A DNA stretch of 62,406 nt, taken from the NCBI GenBank assembly GCA_045110675.1, contig JBGCGJ010000041.1, positions 1-62,406 of the forward strand, written 5' to 3'. Positions 26,402 through 36,179 of this stretch are shown piece after piece. This DNA is from JBALVT01 sp045110675 (lineage in GTDB: Bacteria; Pseudomonadota; Gammaproteobacteria; Pseudomonadales; Halieaceae). The first letter of the stretch is position 1. The number at the start of each line of letters is the position of its first letter. Below the pieces are notes generated by a model that saw nothing but the letters and a program-made list of their open reading frames with translations, was not told where the DNA came from and made no database searches. The position numbers were made by a program, and so were the translations under genes.

Positions 26402-27466
26402 ATGATTAAAATTGCAGCAACGCCTGAAGAGATAACCGCCGGGTGGCTGACCACCGCACTGAAGCAATCAGGCCATCTTGAAGTTGGCGAGGTTACCGCT
26501 GTGGAGCATAATATTATCGGTACGGGAAAAATGGGAGACAATGCCAGGTTGTCGCTGACCTACGATGGCGACTACCAGGCTCCGAAAACCCTAATCGCCA
26601 AGCTGCCAGCCACTGACGAAACCGCCAAGATGATGGCGGGGGAGCTGGGTGCGTATCACCACGAGGTGATGTTCTACCGTCACTTGGCAGATCGCACAGC
26701 AATGGCTACGCCTAAAATCTACGCCAATGAAATCAATGATGCGGGTACTGAATTCGTCATTCTGATGGAAGATTTGGCACCTGCAGAACCAGGTAGTCAG
26801 TTGGTTGGAGAATCCCTGGAGAACGCCAGGGCCTCATTGCACCAGGCGGCGAAGCTTGCTGCCACGTTTTATGGCGATGACAGCATCGGCGAGCTCGACT
26901 ACGTGACTTCACCATCGCGTAGCGATGGTGGCGCTCAGGGTGCTGCGCTTATGGAGCAATGCTGGCCCCAGTTCGTCGATCGCTTTGGTCACGGGCTTTC
27001 CAAAGAGTGTCTGGCATTTGGCGAGCGCTATGTGGAAAGCCACCTTCATTTTGTGAATCGATACACTGGCCCCAAGACGCTTGTACATGGCGACTTCCGT
27101 TGCGAAAACCTGTTGTACGATAGCGGTTCAGCGACAGTAGTGGATTGGCAGACAGTCGCGCAATCCAGCGCTCTTACCGACGCGGCCTACTTTCTTGGTG
27201 GCAGCGTCGATATAGACAAACGTAGAGAATGGGAGAGGGCGCTGATTGATGATTACTCTAGAAACCTAGCCATCGACGGCGTTGACTTGAGCCTCCAGGA
27301 TTGCTGGGATCAGTACCGCGAGTTTTCCATGCACGGCATTGTTATCACCGTACTTGGAGCGGTTTTTACCGCTGCGGAAGAACGCAGCGACAAGATGTTT
27401 CTGACGATGATCCAGCGCCACTTGCAACAGTGCGTCGACCTGGACTCGGCAGAGTTTCTTCAGTAA
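26402..27466 (+). CDS. Phosphotransferase of the aminoglycoside/choline kinase-like fold
   Basis: The 354-residue cytoplasmic enzyme shows the kinase catalytic loop HGDFRCENLLY (about residue 229) and the metal-binding DWQTV motif about 18 residues later. These fit the APH / ecdysteroid-kinase-like superfamily, which phosphorylates hydroxyl groups of small molecules and lipids. The substrate is unknown; a resistance role is not suggested. The frame is open 60 codons further upstream, across the divergent gene's start, so ATG 26402 is preferred. A LysR gene follows on the same strand after 52 bases. Confidence 0.84.
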   Translation: MIKIAATPEEITAGWLTTALKQSGHLEVGEVTAVEHNIIGTGKMGDNARLSLTYDGDYQAPKTLIAKLPATDETAKMMAGELGAYHHEVMFYRHLADRTAMATPKIYANEINDAGTEFVILMEDLAPAEPGSQLVGESLENARASLHQAAKLAATFYGDDSIGELDYVTSPSRSDGGAQGAALMEQCWPQFVDRFGHGLSKECLAFGERYVESHLHFVNRYTGPKTLVHGDFRCENLLYDSGSATVVDWQTVAQSSALTDAAYFLGGSVDIDKRREWERALIDDYSRNLAIDGVDLSLQDCWDQYREFSMHGIVITVLGAVFTAAEERSDKMFLTMIQRHLQQCVDLDSAEFLQ

Positions 27467-27518
27467 TTCGATCGACTGGAGCCGTATCATGCACATTCTA
27501 AGTCGCCGAGATATTTAA

Positions 27519-28418
27519 TTGGATCAACTTCGCGCACTGCGCTATTTCTGCAAGATTGTCGAAACTGGCAGCTTCACGAAAGCAGCCAGCTACTTTGATG
27601 TTCCGCCTTCGTCACTTTCGCGGCGAGTGTCCGACTTGGAGAAATACCTGGGTGCCACTTTGTTGGTGCGATCCACACGCGCAGTCAAAGTCACTGAAAT
27701 AGGTCAGACGTATTTCACCCAGGTTCGCGAGATACTGCATGAACTGGAAGAGACCGATGAAGCGGTCCGCAGCTACCACGCCAAGCCGATGGGACAGCTT
27801 CGCATAAGCGCAATGGCGGGATTTGGTGCGCAAATTCTATTGCCTCTGCTGGATGAGTTCAGTGAACTGTATCCCGACATTATCCTCGACGTAAACTTGT
27901 CAGATGAGTTGTCTACCCTGGGTCGTGATGAGGTCGATATTGCGATCAGAGGAGGCTATGCACCCAACGAGCGAGTGCAGGCGATAAAACTGATGGAGAA
28001 TCAGTTTATTCCGGTGGCGTCTCCTGGCTACCTGGACGAGATGGGCACACCCAAAAGCGTATTTGATCTACCCCAGCATCGCGGCCTGTACTTCCGAACA
28101 CCCAAAGGACCCAACCCCTGGTTATGTGAAATTGATGGCGAGTGGCACGATGTCTCCGCGCCCCAAGTTGGTGTCTCCAACAATGGTAAGTGGTTGGCCG
28201 ACCGAGCGGTGGCGGGTGGTGGGATTATGATGGCACCTCGTTGGTCTCTTAAGCCCTATTTGGACAGTGGAGAACTGTTAGAACTGACATTTGTCCCGGA
28301 ACTGAAGATAACGCAGAACACTAGCTTGGCGATCTATCTGCTCTATCAAAAGCAGCGATACCTGGTCCCAAAAGTGAAGGTTGCCGTTGACTTCCTAAAG
28401 GCTCGGATCGCAGATTAG
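27519..28418 (+). CDS. LysR-family transcriptional regulator
   Basis: At 299 residues it has the normal LysR length. The N-terminal winged helix-turn-helix (residues 2-60, FTKAASYFDVPPSSLSRRVS) precedes a periplasmic-binding-like effector domain. It begins with a TTG codon at 27519 and no ATG gives a complete DNA-binding domain. Unusually it is not divergent from its neighbour: it follows the phosphotransferase gene on the same strand, which may be its target through autoregulation of a two-gene operon. The effector is unknown. Confidence 0.9.
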   Translation: MDQLRALRYFCKIVETGSFTKAASYFDVPPSSLSRRVSDLEKYLGATLLVRSTRAVKVTEIGQTYFTQVREILHELEETDEAVRSYHAKPMGQLRISAMAGFGAQILLPLLDEFSELYPDIILDVNLSDELSTLGRDEVDIAIRGGYAPNERVQAIKLMENQFIPVASPGYLDEMGTPKSVFDLPQHRGLYFRTPKGPNPWLCEIDGEWHDVSAPQVGVSNNGKWLADRAVAGGGIMMAPRWSLKPYLDSGELLELTFVPELKITQNTSLAIYLLYQKQRYLVPKVKVAVDFLKARIAD

Positions 28419-28647
28419 ACACTGATATCAATCCGAATACCTGTTGAAAAACGTGATATCTATCGCAAATTTCCCAGTATCGAAAGCTGACCAGATCAGG
28501 CAGTGACCCATTTCACATATAAGTGACCCTGCAAGGTATGAAAACCACCGTAAGCTTGGTATGTTAGTCCCATCGAAATTTAACTAATTAATGCTATCTT
28601 TTCTCGTTCAGGAGGCTTTGTGATTTTTAGGAGTGGAGCAAGCTGAA

Positions 28648-29157
28648 ATGGATAATCGCTTTACACCAGACCGCAGGGTACTTCTCAGCGCTATAGGTGG
28701 CAGATCGCCTGGAAATCAGGCGGCGTTTTCAATCATAGAGCTCATGGTTGTCATAGCAATCGTTGGCGTTTTGCTCGGCGTGGCAGTGCCGGCCTACCAG
28801 GAATATATCGAAAAAAACAAGAACTATGAAACGATAGCAGATCTGACCGCCATAGCCGTAGAGATCGAAAGCTATTTCATCGAAAACGGTCGCCTGCCGA
28901 TCAGTCTGGTCCAAATAGGCAGAGACAAATCCGTTGACCAATGGGGAAACCCCTATGAATACCTGAATATTTCCGCGGCAAAAGGCAACGGAACGTTGCG
29001 AAAAGACAAAAACCTGGTACCAATTAATACTGACTTCGACCTGTACAGCAAAGGTCCGGATGGTGCCAGCGTATCGCCGCTAACTGCCAAATCCAGCAGG
29101 GACGATATCATCAGAGCGAATAACGGCGGCTTCTACGGCGTCGCAGAAGATTACTAG
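28648..29157 (+). CDS. GspG/type IV pilin-like pseudopilin
   Basis: The 169-residue protein has a 26-residue leader, then a class III signal: prepilin-peptidase cleavage is expected before F27, with the conserved glutamate at +5 (E31) and a hydrophobic helix (ELMVVIAIVGVLLGVAVPAY). The residue before cleavage is Ala26, not the usual Gly. The C-terminal half has the GspG calcium-binding-loop-like pattern DQWGNPYEY and DFDLYSKGPDG. GspG is the major pseudopilin of type II secretion, but no other secretion genes are here, so this is an orphan or minor subunit. ATG 28648 with upstream GGAG is preferred over GTG 28633. Confidence 0.82.
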   Translation: MDNRFTPDRRVLLSAIGGRSPGNQAAFSIIELMVVIAIVGVLLGVAVPAYQEYIEKNKNYETIADLTAIAVEIESYFIENGRLPISLVQIGRDKSVDQWGNPYEYLNISAAKGNGTLRKDKNLVPINTDFDLYSKGPDGASVSPLTAKSSRDDIIRANNGGFYGVAEDY

Positions 29158-29188
29158 CGCTTGAATTGTAGATACCTAAACCACAACT

Positions 29189-31984
29189 ATGGGATCTAAA
29201 AGAAGTACAGTACTCACGCGCGTTCAAATACTATTCTCAATTGTAGTGATACTGCCTATAAGCGCGGCTGCTTTTTTCTCCTATTTCCAAGTCAAGGACT
29301 CACTCACCGAGCAGGCCCACCAAAGATTACATACTGCCAGTAAGTTTCACGGCAATACTTTAATTGATCGCCTGATAACCACTGAATCGCTTTTACAAAA
29401 CCTACAGACGTTCATCGTTAACAACGAGAATGACCGAGTCTCCGCGGTCGATGAATTACGAACCCGTACGGACTTTGTTCTCGATATGAGTGAGAGCACC
29501 GGTCCACGTGCGATTTTGAATCGTGAATTCAGTCTGAGAGATATCGATCTAACGGATTGGACAATCGAGGCGACTGTAGAAAGGTCCGCGATTACACGCG
29601 GCGTAGAACAGGACAACATCCTGTTAGACGTCCGAGGGCAAAACAACGCTCGATTCGTTGCTCAAATAAGCAAGTCTCACTTGTTTGGTGAAAACGAAGA
29701 CAGACTATTAAATAACGACTTCTGTGTTTTCGAGGGCTCAGCCGTACTTTATTGCACTGAAAGCTTAGGCGACGAATTGACGAACCTCCAAAAGCTTGAT
29801 GAAGGCGGGGGTTACGCAAGAAACCTGCAATGGTCTTCCGGTGATCGACAATTTTTCGCTACGGCAAGAGACTTGTTTATCCGCTCTCATTTCAATGGCC
29901 CCACCTGGACGGTGGTTTCCGCTGAGGAGTCCGACACCGTTTTTGCATCCATCCGGATATTTCGCTGGCTATTCCCAGGATTGGTGGCCCTCGCGATTCT
30001 CAGCATGTTATTGGTTGTCATGGCGCAAACCAGACGTCAGTTAACCCCACTGTCTGTATTGCGCAATGGGGCATTAAAGCTCGGCGGTGGAGCGTTTGAT
30101 ACTCGAATCACACTCGATTCAAACGACGAATTTTCAGAGCTCGCCGGTACCTTCAATGGCATGGCAGATAATTTGGGCGCTCAATTTAAATTTCTAACAG
30201 CCATGTCAGAAATCGACAGAGTGCTGCTTTCTTCCAGCGATATGACCGAAATCGCAGAGCTGGTAGCACGACGCTTGCCGGAGTTATTGCCAGGCACCGC
30301 AGCGGCCGTTGTGGCAAACGATGCGAAGAAAGCACGGCACTTAAACATGTTTCTATCGGAAAATACCCCTCGATCAATTCCCTTGCGTCAGGAACTAGAT
30401 TTAGACGAAGTATTTTTGGCCATGGGACCGGTGCGCGAACACTACACGCTCAGCCAGGGTCAACATGCGCTGCAATTTCTCGAAGATGCGTTTAGCGAAA
30501 ACGATGAGCTACATCTGTTTCCACTGCGTTTTGAAGAACGCACATTGGGATGTTTGTGTGTGGGTGGCCTCGAGGGAAAGCCTATTTCAACTGAGCTTAT
30601 AGCGCAGTCAATCAGTGTTGCTGATCGTTTAACCGTTGCGTTATCCGCCACTGAAAGACAACGCCGACTCTACGAACAGGCGCACTACGACAGTTTAACC
30701 GGACTTCCTAATCGCACACTATTTCTTGATCGTCTGCAGCACTACATGTTGCAGGCATCGCGCAAGAACACCAAGGTAGCGCTAATCTATATCGACCTAA
30801 ATCACTTTAAACTGGTGAACGATACTTTAGGGCACTCGCAGGGTGATCTCGTGCTAAGACAGTCTGCCGATCGCTTTCGCAGAACGATTCGTGAATCTGA
30901 CACCTTGGCTAGACTCTCAGGAGACGAGTTTGTGATTGCCTTACCGGAATTGGCCAATGCAAAAAGTGTGGTAAAAGTCGCAGATACGATTCTGAAGGAT
31001 CTAAACGAACCCTTTCAGGTGATGGACCAAAAATTTACCATAGGCGCCAGTATTGGTATTGCGATCTACCCACAAGATGCTGACTCTGCTGAGGATCTGT
31101 TGAAAAACGCAGATGTGGCAATGTACCGTGCCAAAGCAGAGCAGGGTAACCGATATCACTTCTTTGAAGATAATATGAACCAGGAGCTGATCGAAAGATC
31201 CTCAATGGGACAAAGACTTCGCGAGAGTGTAAAAAACAAACAACTACACCTGGTCTATCAACCGAAAGTATCTGCAAGCACATTAAAGCTGCACTCTGCG
31301 GAAGCGCTCATACGTTGGCATGACCCGGAGCTGGGGTGGGTGAACCCTGAAAAATTCATAGGTATTGCCGAGGAGATCGGTCTTATTGAGGAAATTGGGG
31401 AATTCGTACTGAACAGCGCCTGCGAACAATTCGCGAAGTGGCAGACAGAAGGGCTGCCGATCTATCAAATCGCGGTTAATGTTTCTCCGCGTCAGATTTT
31501 ATACACCGACATCGTCTCGAGTGTGGCAAAGGTCTTAGATCGAACAGGACTACCCGGAAATTGTTTGGAGCTGGAGATTACCGAAAGCCTATTGATCAAT
31601 GACTATCAGCACACCAGGGATACCTTGATCGCCCTACAGGAGCTAGGCATCGGGCTAGCTCTGGATGATTTTGGAACCGGCTACTCGTCCCTAAGCTATC
31701 TTCACCAGCTGCCTTTCGATACACTCAAGATTGATAAGTCCTTTGTAGACAACCTTGGTACTAGCGAAGATGCAAATTCAATTATTGAGTCCATCATTGC
31801 TTTGGCGAAAAGCCTGGATAAGATTATTGTAGCCGAAGGCATAGAGCAGGAAGCGCAGCAGCAATTCCTCGTTGAAAGAGGCTGTGACTTGCTCCAGGGT
31901 TATCTCTATAGCAAGCCCTTGTCGGTGGAGGACATTAGCTCTTTGCTCACCGACAATGGCCAGACGCCTCTTGGTCACAAATAA
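29189..31984 (+). CDS. Membrane sensor with GAF-like, GGDEF and EAL domains (c-di-GMP turnover)
   Basis: The 931-residue protein has two membrane helices (about 12-34 and 258-280) flanking an about 220-residue periplasmic sensor, then a HAMP-like region (about 281-335), a GAF-like domain (about 340-480), GGDEF (about 490-650) and EAL (about 665-915). The cyclase motif is SGDEF (about 577-581, first Gly replaced by Ser) with an intact RxxD inhibitory site (RESD). The EAL domain keeps the catalytic set: EALIRW, NVSPRQ, ITESLL, DDFGTGYSSL, LKIDKSF and AEGIEQEAQ, so phosphodiesterase activity is likely. It begins 31 bases after the pseudopilin gene on the same strand, perhaps one operon linking a pilus-like fibre to c-di-GMP. 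Confidence 0.92.
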   Translation: MGSKRSTVLTRVQILFSIVVILPISAAAFFSYFQVKDSLTEQAHQRLHTASKFHGNTLIDRLITTESLLQNLQTFIVNNENDRVSAVDELRTRTDFVLDMSESTGPRAILNREFSLRDIDLTDWTIEATVERSAITRGVEQDNILLDVRGQNNARFVAQISKSHLFGENEDRLLNNDFCVFEGSAVLYCTESLGDELTNLQKLDEGGGYARNLQWSSGDRQFFATARDLFIRSHFNGPTWTVVSAEESDTVFASIRIFRWLFPGLVALAILSMLLVVMAQTRRQLTPLSVLRNGALKLGGGAFDTRITLDSNDEFSELAGTFNGMADNLGAQFKFLTAMSEIDRVLLSSSDMTEIAELVARRLPELLPGTAAAVVANDAKKARHLNMFLSENTPRSIPLRQELDLDEVFLAMGPVREHYTLSQGQHALQFLEDAFSENDELHLFPLRFEERTLGCLCVGGLEGKPISTELIAQSISVADRLTVALSATERQRRLYEQAHYDSLTGLPNRTLFLDRLQHYMLQASRKNTKVALIYIDLNHFKLVNDTLGHSQGDLVLRQSADRFRRTIRESDTLARLSGDEFVIALPELANAKSVVKVADTILKDLNEPFQVMDQKFTIGASIGIAIYPQDADSAEDLLKNADVAMYRAKAEQGNRYHFFEDNMNQELIERSSMGQRLRESVKNKQLHLVYQPKVSASTLKLHSAEALIRWHDPELGWVNPEKFIGIAEEIGLIEEIGEFVLNSACEQFAKWQTEGLPIYQIAVNVSPRQILYTDIVSSVAKVLDRTGLPGNCLELEITESLLINDYQHTRDTLIALQELGIGLALDDFGTGYSSLSYLHQLPFDTLKIDKSFVDNLGTSEDANSIIESIIALAKSLDKIIVAEGIEQEAQQQFLVERGCDLLQGYLYSKPLSVEDISSLLTDNGQTPLGHK

Positions 31985-32002
31985 GTAAGAAAGTCGCAAA
32001 AT

Positions 32003-32686
32003 ATGCTTCGACCCATTGCCAATATCTCCTTTGCCATGATGCGTCGCTACGTCAGATCGATCCAAGGGGCGGGTGTACCAATGATGCACACAGCCCGCTC
32101 ATTTTCCTATTACCGCAAAATTTTCTACAACAACGAATCAAAAAACGCGGTGATCGAAAGCCTTCGCGGCAAGCGCATCGTTGATATTGGCTGTGGGTAT
32201 ACTCCCTATGCCGCCGACTCAATGTTTCGCGCCTGTCATGATGCCGAAGTTGAATTCTATGGAGTAGATCCCGTCATTAATCGCGACATCGAATTTGGAA
32301 TCAAAGAACGCGCCATGGCAAAAGCCACGGGTGGTTCTGGGAGTTTCAGCGCACATGCACCCGGTCTCTCAAAGGCGCTGTCTACCAGCGCTGAACAATT
32401 AGATTTCGAAGATGAGAGCGTAGACGAGATTCTGTGCAGTTATTTATTATTTGTTTGGATTGAGGATGAGGCATTGCTGATTGATATTCTCAGTGAGTTT
32501 TTGCGGGTTCTGAAGCCGGGAGGAAAGGTAAAACTCTACCCGCTGCCGGAGTGGCGTTTTATGCGCCTGAGAAGCCCGGAGCTTCGCAGGATAGTATCCC
32601 ATTTTAAAATAGAGCAAAGTTTTGTCCACGGACATGGTGACTTTCGAGTGACGCCTTCCATGCTGACCCTTCTTTCGAAGTGCTAG
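32003..32686 (+). CDS. SAM-dependent methyltransferase (class I)
   Basis: The 227-residue protein contains the SAM-binding motif I VDIGCGYTPY (about residues 53-62), the acidic residue at the end of strand 2 (GVDPV) and a motif with LRVLKPGGKVKLY at the post-III region. These are typical of class I methyltransferases of the methyltransferase-11 type. The substrate is not evident. It starts 18 bases after the GGDEF-EAL gene and may be co-transcribed. It converges with the LysE-type gene. Confidence 0.82.
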   Translation: MLRPIANISFAMMRRYVRSIQGAGVPMMHTARSFSYYRKIFYNNESKNAVIESLRGKRIVDIGCGYTPYAADSMFRACHDAEVEFYGVDPVINRDIEFGIKERAMAKATGGSGSFSAHAPGLSKALSTSAEQLDFEDESVDEILCSYLLFVWIEDEALLIDILSEFLRVLKPGGKVKLYPLPEWRFMRLRSPELRRIVSHFKIEQSFVHGHGDFRVTPSMLTLLSKC

Positions 32687-32732
32687 CGCAGAATTTCTAC
32701 CTCCTATGAGACGATAGTGATCGCTTTACGCT

Positions 32733-33419
32733 CTATAAAATCAGAGCGGCGTACAAAACACTTAGCGCCAGTGCAATAATAATCACTCCAAATATTCGGT
32801 CGATTATAACCGAGCCATTTTGGAACCAGCGCCGAAAACCTGGACGTGACACCAGTGTCACTACGGCGCAATACCAGGTCGCATCAATGATGCCGACAGT
32901 GGCTACCATCACGCCTTTCTCCATTGCGCCGTAGCCAGGTTGCAGAAACTGACTGAACAGGGCGAGCATGAAAACGCAGAGTTTCGGATTTAAAGCTGCA
33001 ACCAGGAAACCTTGTATGGCCGCACTTTTCATTCCGCTGTTTGCTGTGGCCTGTGCCGTAGACTCATTCGCGAGCAGTTCTACGTTAACATCTTCAGAAC
33101 CCGTGCTATCCGATGCCAGTGAAACCGAAGAGCGCAGTGATTTTGCACCTAAGTAAAGTAGATACAACGCGCCGGCAACTTGAATTGCAGTGTATAGCGC
33201 CGGCGTCTTGGTAATAACAGTGGCCAGACCAACGACCGTTAGCAGTCCATATAGCCCGGCCCCCAGACCGTGCGAGAGCGCGGCGGCGTAACCGTCGCCT
33301 GTGGGATTTTCCGAACTTTGAGACAATGTGCACGAGAGCATTACTGCCAGGCTGGGCCCTGGCGACATAGCGCCGAGCAAACATATGCTAGAGAGTGTGA
33401 GCCAGTCGCTGAAGTCCAT
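32733..33419 (-). CDS. LysE/RhtB-family amino-acid exporter
   Basis: The 228-residue inner-membrane protein has about six helices and the family N-terminus (LTLSSICLLGAMSPGPSLAVM, with the conserved SPGP). The GLGAGLYGLLTVVGL helix and ALYLLYLGAKSLR are also typical. It should export an amino acid or derivative; the substrate is unknown. A hydrophilic loop of about 35 residues sits in the middle (about 107-135). The photolyase gene ends 95 bases upstream on the same strand. Confidence 0.9.
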   Translation of the reverse strand: MDFSDWLTLSSICLLGAMSPGPSLAVMLSCTLSQSSENPTGDGYAAALSHGLGAGLYGLLTVVGLATVITKTPALYTAIQVAGALYLLYLGAKSLRSSVSLASDSTGSEDVNVELLANESTAQATANSGMKSAAIQGFLVAALNPKLCVFMLALFSQFLQPGYGAMEKGVMVATVGIIDATWYCAVVTLVSRPGFRRWFQNGSVIIDRIFGVIIIALALSVLYAALIL

Positions 33420-33514
33420 GCAATACCGGTATCGTGAGGTCAGTTATCTCAGCAGTGTACTGTATCTTGCCCCTGAGACCACCTGATGCGCTGACAATGA
33501 TTTAGGAATTGTGT

Positions 33515-34957
33515 TTACTCCTCGCGGATTGAAGCCAAGGCCGCCAATGCGCTGTTCCGCGCAGCCTTGTGATCCACAATCGGAAGTGGATAGTCTACGT
33601 CTAGCTGCACTTCAGCTGCTTCCAAAACCTCCACGGGAGCCTCCCAGGGTCGATTTAAATAGCGCTTGGGCATTCGGCTCAGTTCGGGCACCCAGTGCCG
33701 AATATATTCACCCTCAGAATCAAATTTTTCGCCCTGGGTGACAGGATTAAAAATCCGAAAATAAGGTGAGGCATCGGCTCCGCTGCCCGCCACCCACTGC
33801 CAGCCGCTACTGTTATTCGCCAGATCGGCATCAAGTAGAGTATCCCAAAACCACTTTGCCCCTTCTCGCCAATGGATTAGCAGGTGCTTAGTCAAAAATG
33901 AGGCGGTAATCATCCTGACTCTGTTGTGCATATACCCGGTTTGCCACAGTTCACGCATTCCGGCATCGACCAAAGGGTAACCGGTTTTCCCTGATTGCCA
34001 GGCCTTAAGTTTTGCCTCGCTGCGTATCCAGGGAAACTGCAGAAAAGGCTCTTTAAATGCGCGCTCGGTAATATCCGGAAAGTGGGACATTAAGCTATGG
34101 GAGAATTCTCGCCAACCCAGCTCACTGAAGAATTTTTCAATTTGTCCGTCAAGTTCGGGGAACTGTGCTGCGGCACTACGAGCTTGCAGCCAGACTTCTC
34201 GGGGGGAGATTTCACCGTAGTGGAGATGGGGGGATAACCGCGAAGTGCAGTCAAGAGCAGGGCGGTCACGCCCATCATCATAATTGCTGATTCCCTCGGC
34301 CAAAAAACCGTTTAGCTTGCGGTGGGCGCCGGCACTGCCGGGTGACCACAATGCATTCCAGCCGACAGCCCAGTTGGGTTGAGTAGGGCACAATTGCCAA
34401 TCATCGACATCATCGCAGGCGAGTAATTGCTTCGACCAATTCACATTCTCGTCCAGAGTTTGCGGAAGTGTCGGCTCACCGCGGCTAAGGCAGCGCCGCC
34501 AATAGGGCGTGAACACTTTATAGGGTGCGCCGCTGAGATTCAGCACGGTTTCAGGCTCGTGCAGCAACGCGCCAGCGAAGCGTTTGAACGTTACGCCCTT
34601 GGCGCCGAGTTGATCGTGCAGGCGCCGCTCCAGACCTGCGGCCCAGGGCTCATACATTCGGCTGCAATAGATATGCTGCGCGCCCGATTCTTGTAGCAAG
34701 TCTTGCAGCACCGCACTCGTTTCTCCCTGGCGCAGTACAAGATGTCCACCCAGTGCCGACAGTTCGCCGCTCAGAGACTGCACACTGTGATGCAACCACC
34801 AGCGACTAGCCGCACCTGCTACCCACTGCCGAGGAGTCTCATCATCCAGAATATAGCAGGGAATAACAGGGCGCCCCGTGGCGGCAGCGGCTATCAGACC
34901 CGGCAAGTCGCTGGTTCGCAGGTCTTGCCGGTACCAAAATATGATCGGATTTTTCAT
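33515..34957 (-). CDS. phrB: Deoxyribodipyrimidine photolyase
   Basis: This 480-residue flavoprotein repairs cyclobutane pyrimidine dimers with blue light. The N-terminal Rossmann-like domain begins IIFWYRQDLRTSDLPGL; the C-terminal FAD-binding domain has the class I CPD photolyase signature GYPLVDAGMRELWQTGYMHNRVRM and the NSSGWQWVAGSGADASPYFRIFNP stretch. Length and motifs are normal for PhrB. It fits an organism living in lit surface water. No partner gene is required. Confidence 0.95.
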   Translation of the reverse strand: MKNPIIFWYRQDLRTSDLPGLIAAAATGRPVIPCYILDDETPRQWVAGAASRWWLHHSVQSLSGELSALGGHLVLRQGETSAVLQDLLQESGAQHIYCSRMYEPWAAGLERRLHDQLGAKGVTFKRFAGALLHEPETVLNLSGAPYKVFTPYWRRCLSRGEPTLPQTLDENVNWSKQLLACDDVDDWQLCPTQPNWAVGWNALWSPGSAGAHRKLNGFLAEGISNYDDGRDRPALDCTSRLSPHLHYGEISPREVWLQARSAAAQFPELDGQIEKFFSELGWREFSHSLMSHFPDITERAFKEPFLQFPWIRSEAKLKAWQSGKTGYPLVDAGMRELWQTGYMHNRVRMITASFLTKHLLIHWREGAKWFWDTLLDADLANNSSGWQWVAGSGADASPYFRIFNPVTQGEKFDSEGEYIRHWVPELSRMPKRYLNRPWEAPVEVLEAAEVQLDVDYPLPIVDHKAARNSALAALASIREE

Positions 34958-35052
34958 GCGATGGATACGTTAACTTCGGGTATAAAGATCAACTTCATCT
35001 GACATTGCCTGCTCTGCGTACTACTTAAAAACCAAATAATCGAGACCGCATT

Positions 35053-36102
35053 ATGCGTCGCTACACACTTTACCTTCTATTGTTCCTGGCGGTATCGCCG
35101 GTCAATGTCCTACACGCTCAAACGGAGGGCTTGTTCAGCGAAGCGCCGCGAGACGACAACGGGCGCTTCACTAACCAGGTGGGCGAGATATCCCATGGGA
35201 CTCTTGGCACACGCTTTCCCTTTATACTACGTCGCTTCGGCACGTATTTTCGCAACGGTGACGGCGCACCGCTTCGAGTCCCCAATGATGGTGCGTTTCT
35301 GAGGGAAAATGTGCGCAACGGCAAGCCCACCGTAACCTGGGTAGGACATGCGACCTTGCTGGTGCAAATAGAGGGTATCACTTTTCTAACTGATCCTACC
35401 TGGTCAAACCGCCCGAGCCCAGTGCCGTTAATCGGGCCTAGACGCTATGTTGCCCCCGGAATTGCATTCGAGGATATGCCGCCCATCGATTTTGTATTGA
35501 TCTCACACAACCACTACGACCACCTGGACCTGCCCACCCTGCGTGACTTGGCTAAACGAAACGTTGATACGGTATTTTTTGTTCCCCTGGGAAATGGAGA
35601 CCTGATGCGCGGCAAGGGAATCAGCAACGTACGGGAGCTGAATTGGGGTCACACGGCAACATACAAGGGCGTCACGATTCACTGCCTGCCCTCACAACAC
35701 TGGAGCAAGCGCAGCCTCAATGATGATCACAAGGCGCTTTGGGCATCCTGGGCTGTGACCGGCGAGCAGCGACGCTTCTACTTTGCAGGCGACACGGGAT
35801 ATTTCTCCGGTTTTGAGGAGATTGGGCGAAAACTGGGACCCTTTGATCTCGCAGCGGTGCCCATTGGTGCCTACGAGCCTAAAGCGATGATGCGCGAGTC
35901 ACATATGAACCCCGAGGAAGCCATTCGTGCGGCACAGGATCTCAACGCTCGCAGGGCAATGGCGATACACTTCGGCACTTTTGACCTTTCCGACGAACCG
36001 CTTGCTGAGCCACCGAAACGTTTTCGCCAGGCGGCTGAGGACACTGAATTGGGTCTGGAGGATGCCTGGATATTGGACGTCGGACAAACGCGTGAGTTTT
36101 AG
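35053..36102 (+). CDS. Secreted metallo-beta-lactamase-fold hydrolase (NAPE-PLD-like)
   Basis: The 349-residue protein has a cleavable signal peptide (to about residue 22, VLHAQ) and a metallo-beta-lactamase fold with the zinc motif HNHYDH (H152, H154, D156, H157). The early TWVGHATLLVQIEG and TDPTWSNRPSP stretches and the AGDTGYF strand match the N-acyl-phosphatidylethanolamine phospholipase D / UlaG-like branch rather than antibiotic-hydrolysing enzymes. It may hydrolyse phosphodiesters of lipids in the periplasm (inference). The ureohydrolase gene follows after 77 bases. Confidence 0.87.
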   Translation: MRRYTLYLLLFLAVSPVNVLHAQTEGLFSEAPRDDNGRFTNQVGEISHGTLGTRFPFILRRFGTYFRNGDGAPLRVPNDGAFLRENVRNGKPTVTWVGHATLLVQIEGITFLTDPTWSNRPSPVPLIGPRRYVAPGIAFEDMPPIDFVLISHNHYDHLDLPTLRDLAKRNVDTVFFVPLGNGDLMRGKGISNVRELNWGHTATYKGVTIHCLPSQHWSKRSLNDDHKALWASWAVTGEQRRFYFAGDTGYFSGFEEIGRKLGPFDLAAVPIGAYEPKAMMRESHMNPEEAIRAAQDLNARRAMAIHFGTFDLSDEPLAEPPKRFRQAAEDTELGLEDAWILDVGQTREF

Positions 36103-36179
36103 CGTAGTAGCTGCTGCATCGAGTGCTAAAATGCTATCCTCAATGGCAATTCCAAACTCGAAACAGCAATGGATAACTC

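Noticed and set aside
26402..27466. Aminoglycoside resistance kinase
   Set aside because: Only the broad fold motifs match; context is catabolic and divergent from an AttH/CrtC-like gene.
33515..34957. Cryptochrome instead of photolyase
   Set aside because: Length and CPD class I motifs fit photolyase; no C-terminal cryptochrome extension.
35053..36102. Beta-lactamase resistance gene
   Set aside because: Motifs are of the NAPE-PLD/UlaG-like branch, not antibiotic-hydrolysing class B enzymes.
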